A stretch of DNA of 35,148 nt from Bacillota bacterium (GCA_018065105.1 JAGHTX010000098.1:1-35148); one strand, 5' to 3'; numbered from the stretch's first letter, positions 14,854 to 23,830 are shown. Program-made: numbers and translations. Notes: a model not told the origin generated them from the sequence alone.

Positions 14854-15623
14854 TTCTTTCTCCATATTGTTACATAAAACTCAAATGTAACATCTAATTC
14901 TTCTAGCGACTGTACTTTCTCCAGTCCAGCCCTAGGACTGTTGTATCGGTATGGGGTCATTTCTAATAAGGCCCACACATCCTTTACTTTTTTTACTTCC
15001 GCAATTTTGTCACGAGATACCATTTCAAACCCTTCTAAGAGTTCGGATGGTGTATCGTTGTAGCGAACTTTTTCATACATTTGTTCTTTTAATTCCACCA
15101 GGTGATTTTCTCCTGGACCTACAACGATTAAATAGCCCGATGTTTTTAACACTCTATGCATTTCTTCTCGAGCAATGGGTGTAAAAATGGTTGTCATACC
15201 ATCTATAGTTTCATCAAAAAAAGGCATATCGAATAGACTGGCGACAAAATATTGGGTTTTCTTATCTTGTTTAGAGGCATAATGTATTGCTTCCTTGCTC
15301 AAATCAAAGGCATAGCTTTTTTCTACAATTTGGGCAAAGGCCTTTGTGTAATAGCCTTGTCCACAACCGGCATCGACCAGTGTTTGTATGTTGTATTCCT
15401 GAATCTTTTGTTTGACAAACTGGCGCATAAAATCGTAATAGTCTTTTTCAAGAAATTGGGTTCTCGCATCGACCATTAACTTATTGTCTCCTTTTTGTTT
15501 CTTTTGTTTCAAAGAAAGATTCACATAGCCAGATTTCGCTAGATCATAACTGTGTTTACTAGGACATATATAGCTTCTATTGACTAAGGTTAGCTTTTCT
15601 CTACACTTTGGACATCTAAACAT
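14850..15623 (-). CDS. rlmA: 23S rRNA (guanine-N1)-methyltransferase, RlmA family
   Basis: 257 residues from ATG 15623. The N-terminal zinc site is complete (Cys4, Cys7, Cys20, His24), followed by HSYDLAKSGYVNL, a family signature. The SAM site is VDAGCGQGYYT, and TIFTPIAREEMHRVL follows. The family methylates N1 of G745 (RlmA-I) or G748 (RlmA-II/TlrB, linked to tylosin resistance), both in helix 35 near the exit tunnel; which base cannot be told from sequence alone. Co-transcribed with the RlmCD-like gene through an ATGA overlap. TGCTATAAT ends 6 nt before the ATG and no ribosome site is present, suggesting a leaderless mRNA. Confidence 0.88.
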   Translation of the reverse strand: MFRCPKCREKLTLVNRSYICPSKHSYDLAKSGYVNLSLKQKKQKGDNKLMVDARTQFLEKDYYDFMRQFVKQKIQEYNIQTLVDAGCGQGYYTKAFAQIVEKSYAFDLSKEAIHYASKQDKKTQYFVASLFDMPFFDETIDGMTTIFTPIAREEMHRVLKTSGYLIVVGPGENHLVELKEQMYEKVRYNDTPSELLEGFEMVSRDKIAEVKKVKDVWALLEMTPYRYNSPRAGLEKVQSLEELDVTFEFYVTIWRKK

Positions 15624-15629
15624 GGCACT

Positions 15630-15657
15630 ATTATAGCACAATAAAAGAGTAGTCCAA
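15630..15657 (-). promoter_or_regulatory. rlmA promoter nested in the patatin terminator
   Basis: On the minus strand TTGGAC (15652-15657) and TATAAT (15630-15635) are 16 bp apart, with TG-C before the -10. The -35 lies in the loop of the terminator hairpin 15645-15666. Transcription would start at or within one or two bases of the ATG at 15623. Confidence 0.6.
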
Positions 15658-15666
15658 GCTACTCTT
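15641..15666 (-). terminator. Intrinsic terminator of the patatin-like gene
   Basis: 8-bp perfect stem (15645-15652 with 15659-15666), 6-nt loop, TTTTAT tail on the minus strand. The stem includes the stop codon at 15659. Confidence 0.75.
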
Positions 15667-16513
15667 GCGCTTTATTTAGGAAAGATTTTAGGGCCTTCAT
15701 TTTGTTTCGAGCATCCCCAGTTCCTAAATTATACATATTCTGAATGTTTTCTGAATCTTTTTCAATACGTCCCATCTTAAGGTATTTCGAAGGCTGGATC
15801 ACAAAGATCTTTCCTTCGGATTCTAGTTTTCTTAATGCTTCCATCTGGGCATTGTACATTTCATGACGATAAATGATCGCATCGGCTAGTTTTGGATATT
15901 TTTTTCTATAAAAGACATTTGTCAAAGGTTTAGACATCGGCTTCTTTACATACCCATCCCACTTTGTCAATACAACTACGAGTTTATCATAGCCCATGTC
16001 TAACATTTTTTGAAAAGGAATACTATCCGCAATGGCACCATCTAAATAGTCCTCATTTCCAATTCTTACGGGTTTGGATAAAAATGGCATGGATCCAGAA
16101 GCTCTTAGTGTATCCATCTGATCAAAAATACTTTTCATTAAAATGTATTCGGCTTTTCCTGTTTTAACATTTGTGACAACGGAATAGAAAGGAATGTTTG
16201 AGTTTTTAAACGTTTCATCATCAAACACATCCAATTCTCTAGGAACCCGAACATAAGCGTATTCGGTATTAACAATATTTCCTTCCGATAGTAAAGGGCG
16301 TAGTCCCATATAGTTGGGATCGGCATTAAATTTCTTATTATAACGTAACACTCTTCCTTTTTGATTCGACAAGATATTTACCCCAAATAGAGCACCGGCA
16401 CTCACTCCCATGATTCCATCAAAAGAAATACCTTCGTCCATAAAAGTATCGAGAACCCCAGCAGAGTAAATCCCTCGCATGGCTCCTCCTTCTAGAACCA
16501 ATCCTATTTTCAT
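15659..16513 (-). CDS. Patatin-like phospholipase
   Basis: 284 residues from ATG 16513 (GGAG 8 nt upstream; an in-frame GTG at 16522 is less likely). The oxyanion loop is LEGGAMRG, the nucleophile Ser38 is in GVSAG, and the Asp158 partner is in YLDGAIADSIP, completing the Ser-Asp dyad. This resembles the YjjU/RssA-type bacterial patatins. It hydrolyses lipid acyl esters; no signal peptide, so it acts in the cytoplasm or at the inner membrane face. Monocistronic between its own promoter and terminator. Confidence 0.88.
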   Translation of the reverse strand: MKIGLVLEGGAMRGIYSAGVLDTFMDEGISFDGIMGVSAGALFGVNILSNQKGRVLRYNKKFNADPNYMGLRPLLSEGNIVNTEYAYVRVPRELDVFDDETFKNSNIPFYSVVTNVKTGKAEYILMKSIFDQMDTLRASGSMPFLSKPVRIGNEDYLDGAIADSIPFQKMLDMGYDKLVVVLTKWDGYVKKPMSKPLTNVFYRKKYPKLADAIIYRHEMYNAQMEALRKLESEGKIFVIQPSKYLKMGRIEKDSENIQNMYNLGTGDARNKMKALKSFLNKAQE

Positions 16514-16542
16514 TTTCACCACTCCTCATGCACATTGTTCAT

Positions 16543-16571
16543 ATTATCTTACTTTTATGGAAGGTTTTCAA
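16543..16571 (-). promoter_or_regulatory. Promoter of the patatin-like gene
   Basis: On the minus strand TTGAAA (16566-16571) and GATAAT (16543-16548) are 17 bp apart. It overlaps, back to back, the plus-strand TATAAT at 16573-16578 serving the carboxylesterase gene. Confidence 0.6.
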
Positions 16572-16595
16572 TTATAATGAATACAGGTGATACGT

Positions 16596-17876
16596 ATGAA
16601 CATTATTGAATCAAGAAATGGAAAATTACAAGGAATCCAAATGGATGGATATACCTTATACAAGGGAATCCCTTTTGCCAAGGCGCCCGTCGGAAAGCTT
16701 CGTTTTGAAGCTCCTGAACCGCTAGATTACTGGGAAGGCATAAAAGATTGTACAAAATGGCCAAACAAAGCGATGCAGTTTGATTTTGAAGATCCCAATG
16801 AATTCTATTATGGCGAGTTTTATTTTAACGAAGAATACAACGTAGAAAAAAGCGAAGATTGTTTGTATCTAAATCTATGGTTACCAGACAATGCGAAAAA
16901 CTGTCCGATTGCCATGTATATTCATGGTGGCGCTTTTGATCATGGATATGCTTCCGAGATGGAATTTGATGGGGAAGCTTTCACAAAGAAAGGAATTATT
17001 TTAGCTTCGATCCAGTATCGTGTCGGTGTTTTTGGCTTTCTAGCGCATCCTAGCCTATCTAAAACTTCAGGAAACAATGGAATCTTGGATCAGATTATGG
17101 CTTTGAACTGGCTATACGATAACGCTTCGTGTTTTGGAGGAAATCCAGAAAATATAACAGTCTTTGGACAATCGGCTGGATGTATGTCAACACATACTTT
17201 ATGTGCCACTGAATTAACCGAAAATAAAATTTCAAAGGCCATCCTGCAAAGTGCCAGCGGTTATAAAGGAGGATTATGTAGCGATTATCCTTTAGAAGAA
17301 GCGTATAAAGTGGGAGAATACTATTTTCATTTATTAGGAATATCTTCAAAAGAAGAATTAAAGTCCTTAGATAGTGAGACTTTATTCAAGACACAACTTC
17401 AAATGCAGGCAGAACTTGCTCAACAGGGAAATGGATTGCCTTTCCATCCTGTAATTGATGGCATTGTTCTTAAAGATGGATACAATGCACTGCTGGAACA
17501 AGGAAAACTGAAACGCATTCCCTATATGTTAGGTAGTGTAGAAGATGAAATTGATAAAATGCCACCTTTCCAATCGGAACATCCTTGCGAAGAAGGTGTC
17601 ATCAACTGGTCATTGAAGTTAGAAGAAATATGGAACGAACCAAGCTTCGTATACTATTTTAAGCATCGTTTTAAACCCGATAATTTTGGTGCCTATCACT
17701 CTTCGGAATTGTGGTATATGTTCTCTACTTATAAAAGAAGTCAAAGACCATACGATGAAAGTGATGAAAAATTAGCGGAAGAAATGGTAAGCGCCTGGAC
17801 CGATTTTATGAAAACTGGTAATCCGGGATGGAAGCCTTGTGATCAAAAGAATCGTTTCGTAAAAGAATTTGAATAA
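16596..17876 (+). CDS. Type B carboxylesterase, short form
   Basis: 426 residues from ATG 16596 (AGGTGA upstream; the in-frame GTG at 16587 is inside that site). Family marks are YKGIPFAKAPVGKLRF, EDCLYLNLW, the oxyanion YIHGGAF and nucleophile Ser193 in FGQSAGC. SVEDEIDKMPPF holds the likely acidic residue and AYHSSELWYMF the His. Many family members are near 490-500 residues; this one is compact, but all three catalytic regions are present. Cytoplasmic, since no signal is seen. TATAAT at 16573-16578 is the likely -10, without a clear -35. The natural ester substrate is unknown. Confidence 0.88.
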   Translation: MNIIESRNGKLQGIQMDGYTLYKGIPFAKAPVGKLRFEAPEPLDYWEGIKDCTKWPNKAMQFDFEDPNEFYYGEFYFNEEYNVEKSEDCLYLNLWLPDNAKNCPIAMYIHGGAFDHGYASEMEFDGEAFTKKGIILASIQYRVGVFGFLAHPSLSKTSGNNGILDQIMALNWLYDNASCFGGNPENITVFGQSAGCMSTHTLCATELTENKISKAILQSASGYKGGLCSDYPLEEAYKVGEYYFHLLGISSKEELKSLDSETLFKTQLQMQAELAQQGNGLPFHPVIDGIVLKDGYNALLEQGKLKRIPYMLGSVEDEIDKMPPFQSEHPCEEGVINWSLKLEEIWNEPSFVYYFKHRFKPDNFGAYHSSELWYMFSTYKRSQRPYDESDEKLAEEMVSAWTDFMKTGNPGWKPCDQKNRFVKEFE

Positions 17877-17910
17877 AGCTAGCCTGAGAACCTTTTAGGT
17901 TAGCTTTTCT
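17876..17910 (+). terminator. Intrinsic terminator after the carboxylesterase gene
   Basis: 10-bp stem (17876-17885 with 17897-17906, one G-U) followed by TTTTCT. It begins inside the stop codon. Confidence 0.8.
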
Positions 17911-17927
17911 TATGCCAACTGCACTAT

Positions 17928-17970
17928 AATCACATTATTTTTATTATAAATGTGATTCCAATCACATTAT
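17928..17970. promoter_or_regulatory. Three AATCACATT-type motifs upstream of the ATPase gene
   Basis: AATCACATTAT occurs at 17928-17938 and 17960-17970, exactly 32 bp apart, with an inverted AATGTGATT at 17949-17957 between them. The array ends 24 bp before the -35 of the ATPase promoter. It looks like a multi-site operator, though nothing names the protein that binds. Confidence 0.5.
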
Positions 17971-17993
17971 TATATATTTTTATGTGTTTTCAA

Positions 17994-18022
17994 TTGAATT
18001 CCATAGTACTCCTTTTTATAAT
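17994..18022 (+). promoter_or_regulatory. Promoter of the AAA/DUF4143 gene
   Basis: TTGAAT (17994-17999) and TATAAT (18017-18022) are 17 bp apart; the ATG is at 18075 after a roughly 45-nt leader. Confidence 0.7.
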
Positions 18023-18074
18023 AATACTGTGGTATCCGTGCAAAAATACAAATAAGAAGGTGAAGTGAAATATT

Positions 18075-19418
18075 ATGAAACGATATATAATGGAAAAATT
18101 AGTAAAGTGGAAAGAATCTACTTATCGAAAACCTTTAATTTTAAAAGGAGTACGCCAGGTAGGAAAGACTTGGATTTTAAAAGAGTTTGGTAGGCAATAT
18201 TATGAAAATGTTGCTTATTTTAACTTTGATGAAAATGAAGAATATAAACAATTTTTTGAAACTACAAAGGATGTTAATCGTATTCTACAAAACTTAATGA
18301 TGGCAAGTGGCCAAAAAATTTTACCAGAAATAACTCTGATTATTTTCGATGAAATCCAGGATTGTCCTAAAGTCATTAACTCATTAAAATATTTCTGTGA
18401 AAATGCTCCTAAATATCATATCGCTTGCGCCGGTTCCCTTCTAGGCATTGCTCTGGCAAAACCATCTTCTTTTCCAGTAGGAAAAGTTAATTTCATGCAG
18501 ATTGATCCTATGACATTTTCAGAATTTCTAATTGCCAACGGTGATGAGAACCTTGTTCATTATCTAGATAGTATAGATCGGGTTGACCCTATTCCTGATG
18601 CTTTCTTTAATCCTTTGTATGAAAAGTTGAAAATGTATTATATTACTGGCGGTATGCCTGAATCTGTACTCATGTGGACAGAAGCACGTGACGTTTCTTT
18701 AATGCAGGAAGCATTATCGGGAATCATAGGTGCTTATGAAAGAGATTTTTCAAAGCACCCTAATATCAATGAATTTCCCAAAATATCCATGATTTGGAAA
18801 TCTATTCCTTCTCAACTCGCAAGAAAGAATAAAAAATTCCTATTTAAAGTAGTAAAAGAAGGAGCACGAGCTCGTGAGTATGAAAATGCTCTTCAATGGC
18901 TAGTTGATGCTCGCCTAGTACATAAAATTTATCGTAGTACTTCGCCTGGATTACCTGTTGCTGCTTACGATGATCTCTCTGCTTTCAAAATTTATCTTGT
19001 AGATGTAGGTTTGCTTCGTCGCTTTGCACAATTAGCTCCTACTGCCTTCAAAGAAGGAAATCGCCTTTTTTCAGAGTTTAAAGGAGCACTGACGGAAAAC
19101 TTTGTCTTACAAACGTTGATTACTCAATTTGAAGTAATGCCTCGATACTGGACACAAAAAAATCCACCCTATGAAGTAGATTTTTTGATTCAACGAGAAA
19201 ACGATATTTTCCCTGTCGAAGTTAAATCTGAATCTAACACGACTAGTAAGAGTTTAAAGAAGTTCAAAGAATTATTTCCAGATACAGTCAAGCTTCGAGT
19301 TTGCTTTTCTCTAGATAACTTAAAGTTAGATGATGATGTTTTGAATATTCCTTTATTCATGGCAGATCAAACAGATCGTTTAATCGGATTAGCATTAGAA
19401 GAAAGATATCATAAATAA
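18075..19418 (+). CDS. AAA ATPase with DUF4143 C-terminal domain
   Basis: 447 residues. Walker A is GVRQVGKT (Lys31, Thr32) and Walker B is LIIFDEIQ (Asp92, Glu93), in the AAA_14 pattern. The DUF4143 half ends with YEVDFLIQ then FPVEVKSE, a nuclease-like PD-(D/E)xK arrangement (Asp, Glu-x-Lys). Such proteins are common and scattered in anaerobes, often as single genes, and their function is not established. The AAGAAGGTGAAG stretch is the likely ribosome site. Own promoter, own terminator, no partner gene. Confidence 0.85.
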   Translation: MKRYIMEKLVKWKESTYRKPLILKGVRQVGKTWILKEFGRQYYENVAYFNFDENEEYKQFFETTKDVNRILQNLMMASGQKILPEITLIIFDEIQDCPKVINSLKYFCENAPKYHIACAGSLLGIALAKPSSFPVGKVNFMQIDPMTFSEFLIANGDENLVHYLDSIDRVDPIPDAFFNPLYEKLKMYYITGGMPESVLMWTEARDVSLMQEALSGIIGAYERDFSKHPNINEFPKISMIWKSIPSQLARKNKKFLFKVVKEGARAREYENALQWLVDARLVHKIYRSTSPGLPVAAYDDLSAFKIYLVDVGLLRRFAQLAPTAFKEGNRLFSEFKGALTENFVLQTLITQFEVMPRYWTQKNPPYEVDFLIQRENDIFPVEVKSESNTTSKSLKKFKELFPDTVKLRVCFSLDNLKLDDDVLNIPLFMADQTDRLIGLALEERYHK

Positions 19419-19421
19419 AAT

Positions 19422-19454
19422 AAAGCTATCCCTTAGATGATAAAGGATAGCTTT
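19422..19454. terminator. Bidirectional terminator between the ATPase gene and thiI
   Basis: 10-bp perfect stem (19422-19431 with 19445-19454), 13-nt loop, T-rich on both strands. It suits the convergent genes. Confidence 0.8.
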
Positions 19455-19470
19455 TATGTTTAAATTGTTT

Positions 19471-20679
19471 CTAGAATAATTCCAATTCGCCAACTAAATC
19501 TTCTTCTACTTTCACTGGAGAAATCCAAACTGGTTGGGCATTGTCGATACATTCTTGTACCATACTTTGCCAATCCCAGCGAGATTCATAGCGTTCGCAT
19601 TTGTCGATTCTTGGTTTGGTAACAGGATTCTTTGGTGTAAAGATTGTACAACAATCTTCAAAAGGCAAGATGGAAGTTTCAAAAGTACCAATCTTACGGG
19701 CAATGTCAATGATTTCCACTTTGTCCATAGTTACGACTGGACGAAGAATAGGTGTAGTTGTGACATTGTTGATCGCTTGCATACTTTCTAGTGTTTGGCT
19801 GGCAACTTGTCCTACCGATTCTCCTGTTGCGATAGCTTGGGCATGACGTTTTTCAGCCAATCCTGTGGCAATACGCATCATCATACGACGCATCAAGGTA
19901 ATCGCATAACTTTCATCGGCATGTTTGTAGATTTCTAATTGTAGATTTGTGAAAGGTACGACATGAACTAAGATTTCTCCCTGGTAACCAGAAATCAAAC
20001 GTGCTAATTCTAACACTTTATCTTGTGCCGCTTGAGAAGTGTATGGTGGAGAAGCATAGTGAATACATTCTACGTGTACCCCACGTTTCATCATTAAGTA
20101 TGTTGCGACTGGAGAGTCAATTCCTCCAGATAATAAAGCCATGGCTTTTCCTCCACAACCAACTGGGAAGCCTCCAGCCCCTTCAATACGGTCTGTCATG
20201 ATGTATGTTCCATCACGGTGTACTTCGATAATGATTTTTACATCTGGATTTTTAACGTTTACTTTCCATTCGGTATTTTTTAAGATTTCAGTGGCTACCA
20301 AACGGTTAATTTGATCCGAAATCAATGGGAACATTTTATCCGAACGACGAGCCGCTACTTTAAATGTTTTGAATTCGGTAAAGTCCAAGCTTTCCATGCA
20401 GGCTTTTTTAATTTCTTCAATGTCCGATGGAACTTTGATTGCCAAAGATAAAGAAGAAATTCCAAAGACTTTAGATACAATGGCACAAACTTGATCGGCA
20501 TCTTCTCCATTTAAATAGATATACATACGGTCGTGTTGTGCATCATATTCCAATGAAGGGAACGTTTTAAGAGCTGCCTTCATATTTTTCTTTAGTTGTT
20601 TAATAAATACGTTTCTATTTTTTCCTTTAAGTGATAGTTCACCATAACGGATTAGGATGTGGTTATAATGATAAGCCAT
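19471..20679 (-). CDS. thiI: tRNA 4-thiouridine synthase ThiI (no rhodanese domain)
   Basis: 402 residues. The N-terminus YNHILIRYGELSLKGKNR leads into the ferredoxin-like/THUMP region; the PP-loop is LLSGGIDSP (183-190), and the conserved Cys pair is in PFEDCCTIF. The protein ends about 60 residues later, without the rhodanese domain of the E. coli enzyme, as in B. subtilis. It adenylates U8 of tRNA and inserts sulfur; it may also support thiazole synthesis. The start overlaps nifZ by 17 nt, pairing it with its sulfur donor. Confidence 0.93.
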   Translation of the reverse strand: MAYHYNHILIRYGELSLKGKNRNVFIKQLKKNMKAALKTFPSLEYDAQHDRMYIYLNGEDADQVCAIVSKVFGISSLSLAIKVPSDIEEIKKACMESLDFTEFKTFKVAARRSDKMFPLISDQINRLVATEILKNTEWKVNVKNPDVKIIIEVHRDGTYIMTDRIEGAGGFPVGCGGKAMALLSGGIDSPVATYLMMKRGVHVECIHYASPPYTSQAAQDKVLELARLISGYQGEILVHVVPFTNLQLEIYKHADESYAITLMRRMMMRIATGLAEKRHAQAIATGESVGQVASQTLESMQAINNVTTTPILRPVVTMDKVEIIDIARKIGTFETSILPFEDCCTIFTPKNPVTKPRIDKCERYESRWDWQSMVQECIDNAQPVWISPVKVEEDLVGELELF

Positions 20680-21793
20680 ATTCTTTAATAATCTCCTTCA
20701 CAATTTGTATAAATTCTTTTGCCTCTTCGATTGTGTTATCTTTGGAAAAAGACAAACGAATCATATGTGTCGCAATCTTTTCCGATTTGTTCATGGCCAT
20801 TAAAGTAGCCGAAGCATTTGTGGAATGCGATGAACAAGTACTTTTTGCGGATACATAAACATCTCTCTGGTTTAAAGCGTTTAATAACACTTCGCTGGTA
20901 ATACGATCAAAGGAGATATTTAAAATGTATGGTAGAGCATTGTCTGGTGAGTTAATGCTTGTTCCTGGAATAAGAGCCAATTCTTTACGCAAGTAATCGT
21001 TAATTTCTTTTACTTTTTTATAACTCGATTCCATTTCTTCCATTGCCAGACGAATGGTTTTTGCCAAAACAATATTCACGGGTGCGTTTTGAGTTCCTCC
21101 ACGCAATCCTTGTTCCTGTTGACCACCTTGTAACATAGGTACAACGCGAATGTTTTTCTTTTTCATCAATAGAGCACTACCCTTTAGTCCATGAATTTTG
21201 TGGGCAGAGATAGTTGCCATATCTAAAATTTCAAAAGGAATACTGATTTTGGTAAAGCTTTGTACGCAATCCACATGAAAAGCACAAGTTGGATTGGCGT
21301 GTACAACCTTTTCAATCTCACGAATAGGATTGATGGCTCCCATTTCGTTATTGACATGCATTACCGATACCAAGATCGTATCTTTACGCATTTTTTCTTT
21401 TACGATTTCCGGGGTTACAATTCCTTCTTCATTAATTGGTAAATATTCAATTTCAAATCCAAATCGTTTTAACCATCCCATGGAATGATCGATACTGGCG
21501 TGTTCTACATTGCTGACCAAAATGTGGTGTCCTCTATTTTCGTTGGCTAGAGCATATCCACAGATGGCTAGTGTATTGGATTCACTGGCACATCCTGTAA
21601 AGATGATTTCCTTTGGTTCTACGTGCATAAGACTCGCAATTTGGGCACGACTCTTTTCCATTAGGTTTCCTGCTTTTTTTCCTAACGCATGTAGACTGTC
21701 TGGATTTCCATAAGTTGTTTGTAAAAGTTGGCTATAAACACTACAAACCTCTGGGCGAACAGAGGTTGTAGATGAGTTATCGAAATAAATCAT
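20663..21793 (-). CDS. nifZ: Cysteine desulfurase, sulfur donor for ThiI
   Basis: 376 residues, class V aminotransferase fold. It begins MIYFDNSSTT; PLP binds Lys199 in SAHKIHG, and the persulfide-forming Cys320 is in KSTCSSH. Other family marks are HVDCVQSF and RGGTQN. In B. subtilis NifZ (YrvO-type paralogs excluded) sits beside thiI and supplies its persulfide sulfur, and the same arrangement is seen here. It begins 2 nt after the ezrA stop. Confidence 0.9.
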   Translation of the reverse strand: MIYFDNSSTTSVRPEVCSVYSQLLQTTYGNPDSLHALGKKAGNLMEKSRAQIASLMHVEPKEIIFTGCASESNTLAICGYALANENRGHHILVSNVEHASIDHSMGWLKRFGFEIEYLPINEEGIVTPEIVKEKMRKDTILVSVMHVNNEMGAINPIREIEKVVHANPTCAFHVDCVQSFTKISIPFEILDMATISAHKIHGLKGSALLMKKKNIRVVPMLQGGQQEQGLRGGTQNAPVNIVLAKTIRLAMEEMESSYKKVKEINDYLRKELALIPGTSINSPDNALPYILNISFDRITSEVLLNALNQRDVYVSAKSTCSSHSTNASATLMAMNKSEKIATHMIRLSFSKDNTIEEAKEFIQIVKEIIKEYGLSL

Positions 21794-21795
21794 TT

Positions 21796-23565
21796 TTACG
21801 CTTGATTCATAACAGCAGGATCTTTTTGGGCAACTAATTTTTCATAGATACCAGGGTGTAAGCTCTCGATTGCTTGAATAGCGATTTTCAATGCACGTGT
21901 GTATTCTCCATTTTGGAAACATAATTCAGCACGTGTTAATTCAGAATCCATAGCTGGGTAAGTAGAACGGAAACGGTTTCCGAATACGATTGCGTTTTCT
22001 ACCATGACCGCAACACCGGATAAGTTGTTGGCGTTGTTGTATAGTTTGTATACAAAATCGATTGCGTCTTGTAAATCGGCATTTAACATTGGCACATCCA
22101 ATGGTGAGTGGCTTAATACAACTTTTACACGTTTGATTAAATCTTCACCTTGAAGAATGTCTTTATCAAATTGTTCTGAAATACTTGGTAATTGACGGAT
22201 GTTTGCGTTTAAGCGAACTTCATTTAAGATCAATTGAAGTTTAACTAATTGTTTTTGAGCACGAGATTCATCACTGCTTGCTCCAATTAATAACTTCTTC
22301 ATATCGCGAATTTCGTTTCCAAAATCAACGACTTCGTTTACATATGTACGATATTGGTTGATCATTTCACGGCTTGGTTTTTCAACATCTAACATACCTT
22401 TTAAATCATCGCGTTGCTTGCGTAAATCTTCAACTCGAGCATCGGCGATTGTGAAACGGTGTGACCAGTCTTCCAATCCAAAACGATCTTTAATATTTCC
22501 GTATAAGTTCTTAATTTCTGTTAGGTCTGTATCGATTGTATCGATCAATCCTAAGTTAGCGATTAAATCGTTGTGAATTTCTTCGTACGCTGTACGTTCC
22601 ATTGAAACTTCATCTTGAAGGCTGATTACTTCATCGGTGATTTCTGTTAGAACTCTTTCAGCTTCTCCTAAGTTTCCTCTGTCTAATAATTCAACACTGG
22701 CACTTAATGTCGCTTCAAGGTTTTCTAAACGACTTTCTGGAGAAATAGAAGTTAAGTCAATTTTTAATCCCTTCGCTTCTTCAACAAGAGCTTTTACTTC
22801 TTTTATAGCTTGAGGAAGTGTTGTTTTGGCTTTTTCATAAAGTCCTGGACATTTACCCATTTGTGAGCTGACTTCGTCAACGATACGTGCAATTTTGTCT
22901 TCTTCTTCTTTGGCTTTATTGAATTCAGAAGCATACATCCATTCTTCGAAGCTTGAGAAATCATTTTCAATTTCTTGGAAACGAGAATCGAAATATTGGC
23001 TTGCTCCAAAGTAAGAAGGTCGTTTGTCTTCGTATACTGTTTTTAAGTTACGGAAACGTTCTTTAAGAGCGTTTGAATATTCACGAATTTCTTTTTCTTT
23101 TTGAAGAATATTGTCTAAACCTTGATTCACGATACGAATACGTTCTTGTGTTTCGTCCATTAATTCCTTCATTTCATCCATAGTACGTAAAGCTTTTTTC
23201 GCTTTATGACGATCTAATAATTCGTCCACTTCATCATATAATTTAATGCAGTGTTCTACGGAATCTTTGCAGATTTGATATTTTGGAGTTAAATCTTGAA
23301 CGCGCTCTAATACTTCATTATTTGACTTTGCGAAAGCTTTTGCCTTATTGAATTTAAATTCTAAAGAGTTGTTTCGAATGTCATTGATATCCATTTCCAT
23401 TTCTTTAAAGCGAGATTCTGCTTTTCTACGCTTTAATGTTTTTGAAACCAATAAAATTAATATTAAAACTAAAACAGCTACTAAAATATAAATAGCAACA
23501 TCTATAGAAACATTCGTTTTCAAAAATTTAACAAAGTCATTCAAATACTTCATTACTTGTTCCAT
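21796..23565 (-). CDS. ezrA: Septation ring formation regulator EzrA
   Basis: 589 residues with one N-terminal membrane helix (about 22-41, IDVAIYILVAVLVLILILLV), then a basic KTLKRRKAE stop-transfer and a long coiled-coil body of spectrin-like repeats. Length, topology and location match EzrA of Firmicutes, which controls FtsZ ring placement and links division to wall synthesis. AAGGGGG lies 8 nt before the ATG. First gene of ezrA-nifZ-thiI, divergent from rpsD, as in several Bacillota. Confidence 0.88.
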   Translation of the reverse strand: MEQVMKYLNDFVKFLKTNVSIDVAIYILVAVLVLILILLVSKTLKRRKAESRFKEMEMDINDIRNNSLEFKFNKAKAFAKSNNEVLERVQDLTPKYQICKDSVEHCIKLYDEVDELLDRHKAKKALRTMDEMKELMDETQERIRIVNQGLDNILQKEKEIREYSNALKERFRNLKTVYEDKRPSYFGASQYFDSRFQEIENDFSSFEEWMYASEFNKAKEEEDKIARIVDEVSSQMGKCPGLYEKAKTTLPQAIKEVKALVEEAKGLKIDLTSISPESRLENLEATLSASVELLDRGNLGEAERVLTEITDEVISLQDEVSMERTAYEEIHNDLIANLGLIDTIDTDLTEIKNLYGNIKDRFGLEDWSHRFTIADARVEDLRKQRDDLKGMLDVEKPSREMINQYRTYVNEVVDFGNEIRDMKKLLIGASSDESRAQKQLVKLQLILNEVRLNANIRQLPSISEQFDKDILQGEDLIKRVKVVLSHSPLDVPMLNADLQDAIDFVYKLYNNANNLSGVAVMVENAIVFGNRFRSTYPAMDSELTRAELCFQNGEYTRALKIAIQAIESLHPGIYEKLVAQKDPAVMNQA

Positions 23566-23594
23566 GTTGTATACCCCCTTCGCATACTGTCTGT

Positions 23595-23623
23595 ATTATA
23601 ACAAAAGAAAAATAATCTTGCAC
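23595..23623 (-). promoter_or_regulatory. Promoter of ezrA-nifZ-thiI
   Basis: TATAAT on the minus strand at 23595-23600 with a weak GTGCAA 17 bp upstream (23618-23623). Confidence 0.5.
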
Positions 23624-23632
23624 TATTTTTTC

Positions 23633-23661
23633 TTGATTTTAAAGAGGTGTTTTGGTATTAT
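23633..23661 (+). promoter_or_regulatory. Promoter of rpsD
   Basis: TTGATT (23633-23638) and TATTAT (23656-23661) are 17 bp apart. The predicted start near 23668 leaves a leader of about 160 nt. Confidence 0.7.
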
Positions 23662-23667
23662 TGTTAG

Positions 23668-23830
23668 GCATAAATTAATAGCAGCATACAAAGCTACAGG
23701 CTATGCGTTGTAAGCAATGATTATGTGATAACGAGTAAACTAAAAGCTGATAGTGGAAAGTATCTTTTACAACACATCTGGAGTGATTTGTACTTTTATT
23801 GATTTGTGAAAAACAATAGGAGGAAAACTT
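23668..23830 (+). ncRNA. Structured rpsD 5' leader (candidate S4 autoregulatory RNA)
   Basis: About 160 nt separate the promoter from the rpsD start. Paired elements include GCATA (23684-23688) with TATGC (23702-23706) and GTTGTAA (23707-23713) with TTACAAC (23767-23773), so two stems sit side by side. No terminator is present, which favours translational control. B. subtilis rpsD is known to be autoregulated through its leader by S4; that this leader is homologous is inference. Confidence 0.5.

Noticed and set aside
19471-20679. Truncated thiI because the rhodanese domain is missing
   Set aside because: The short form of about 400 residues is normal in Bacillota where NifZ supplies sulfur.
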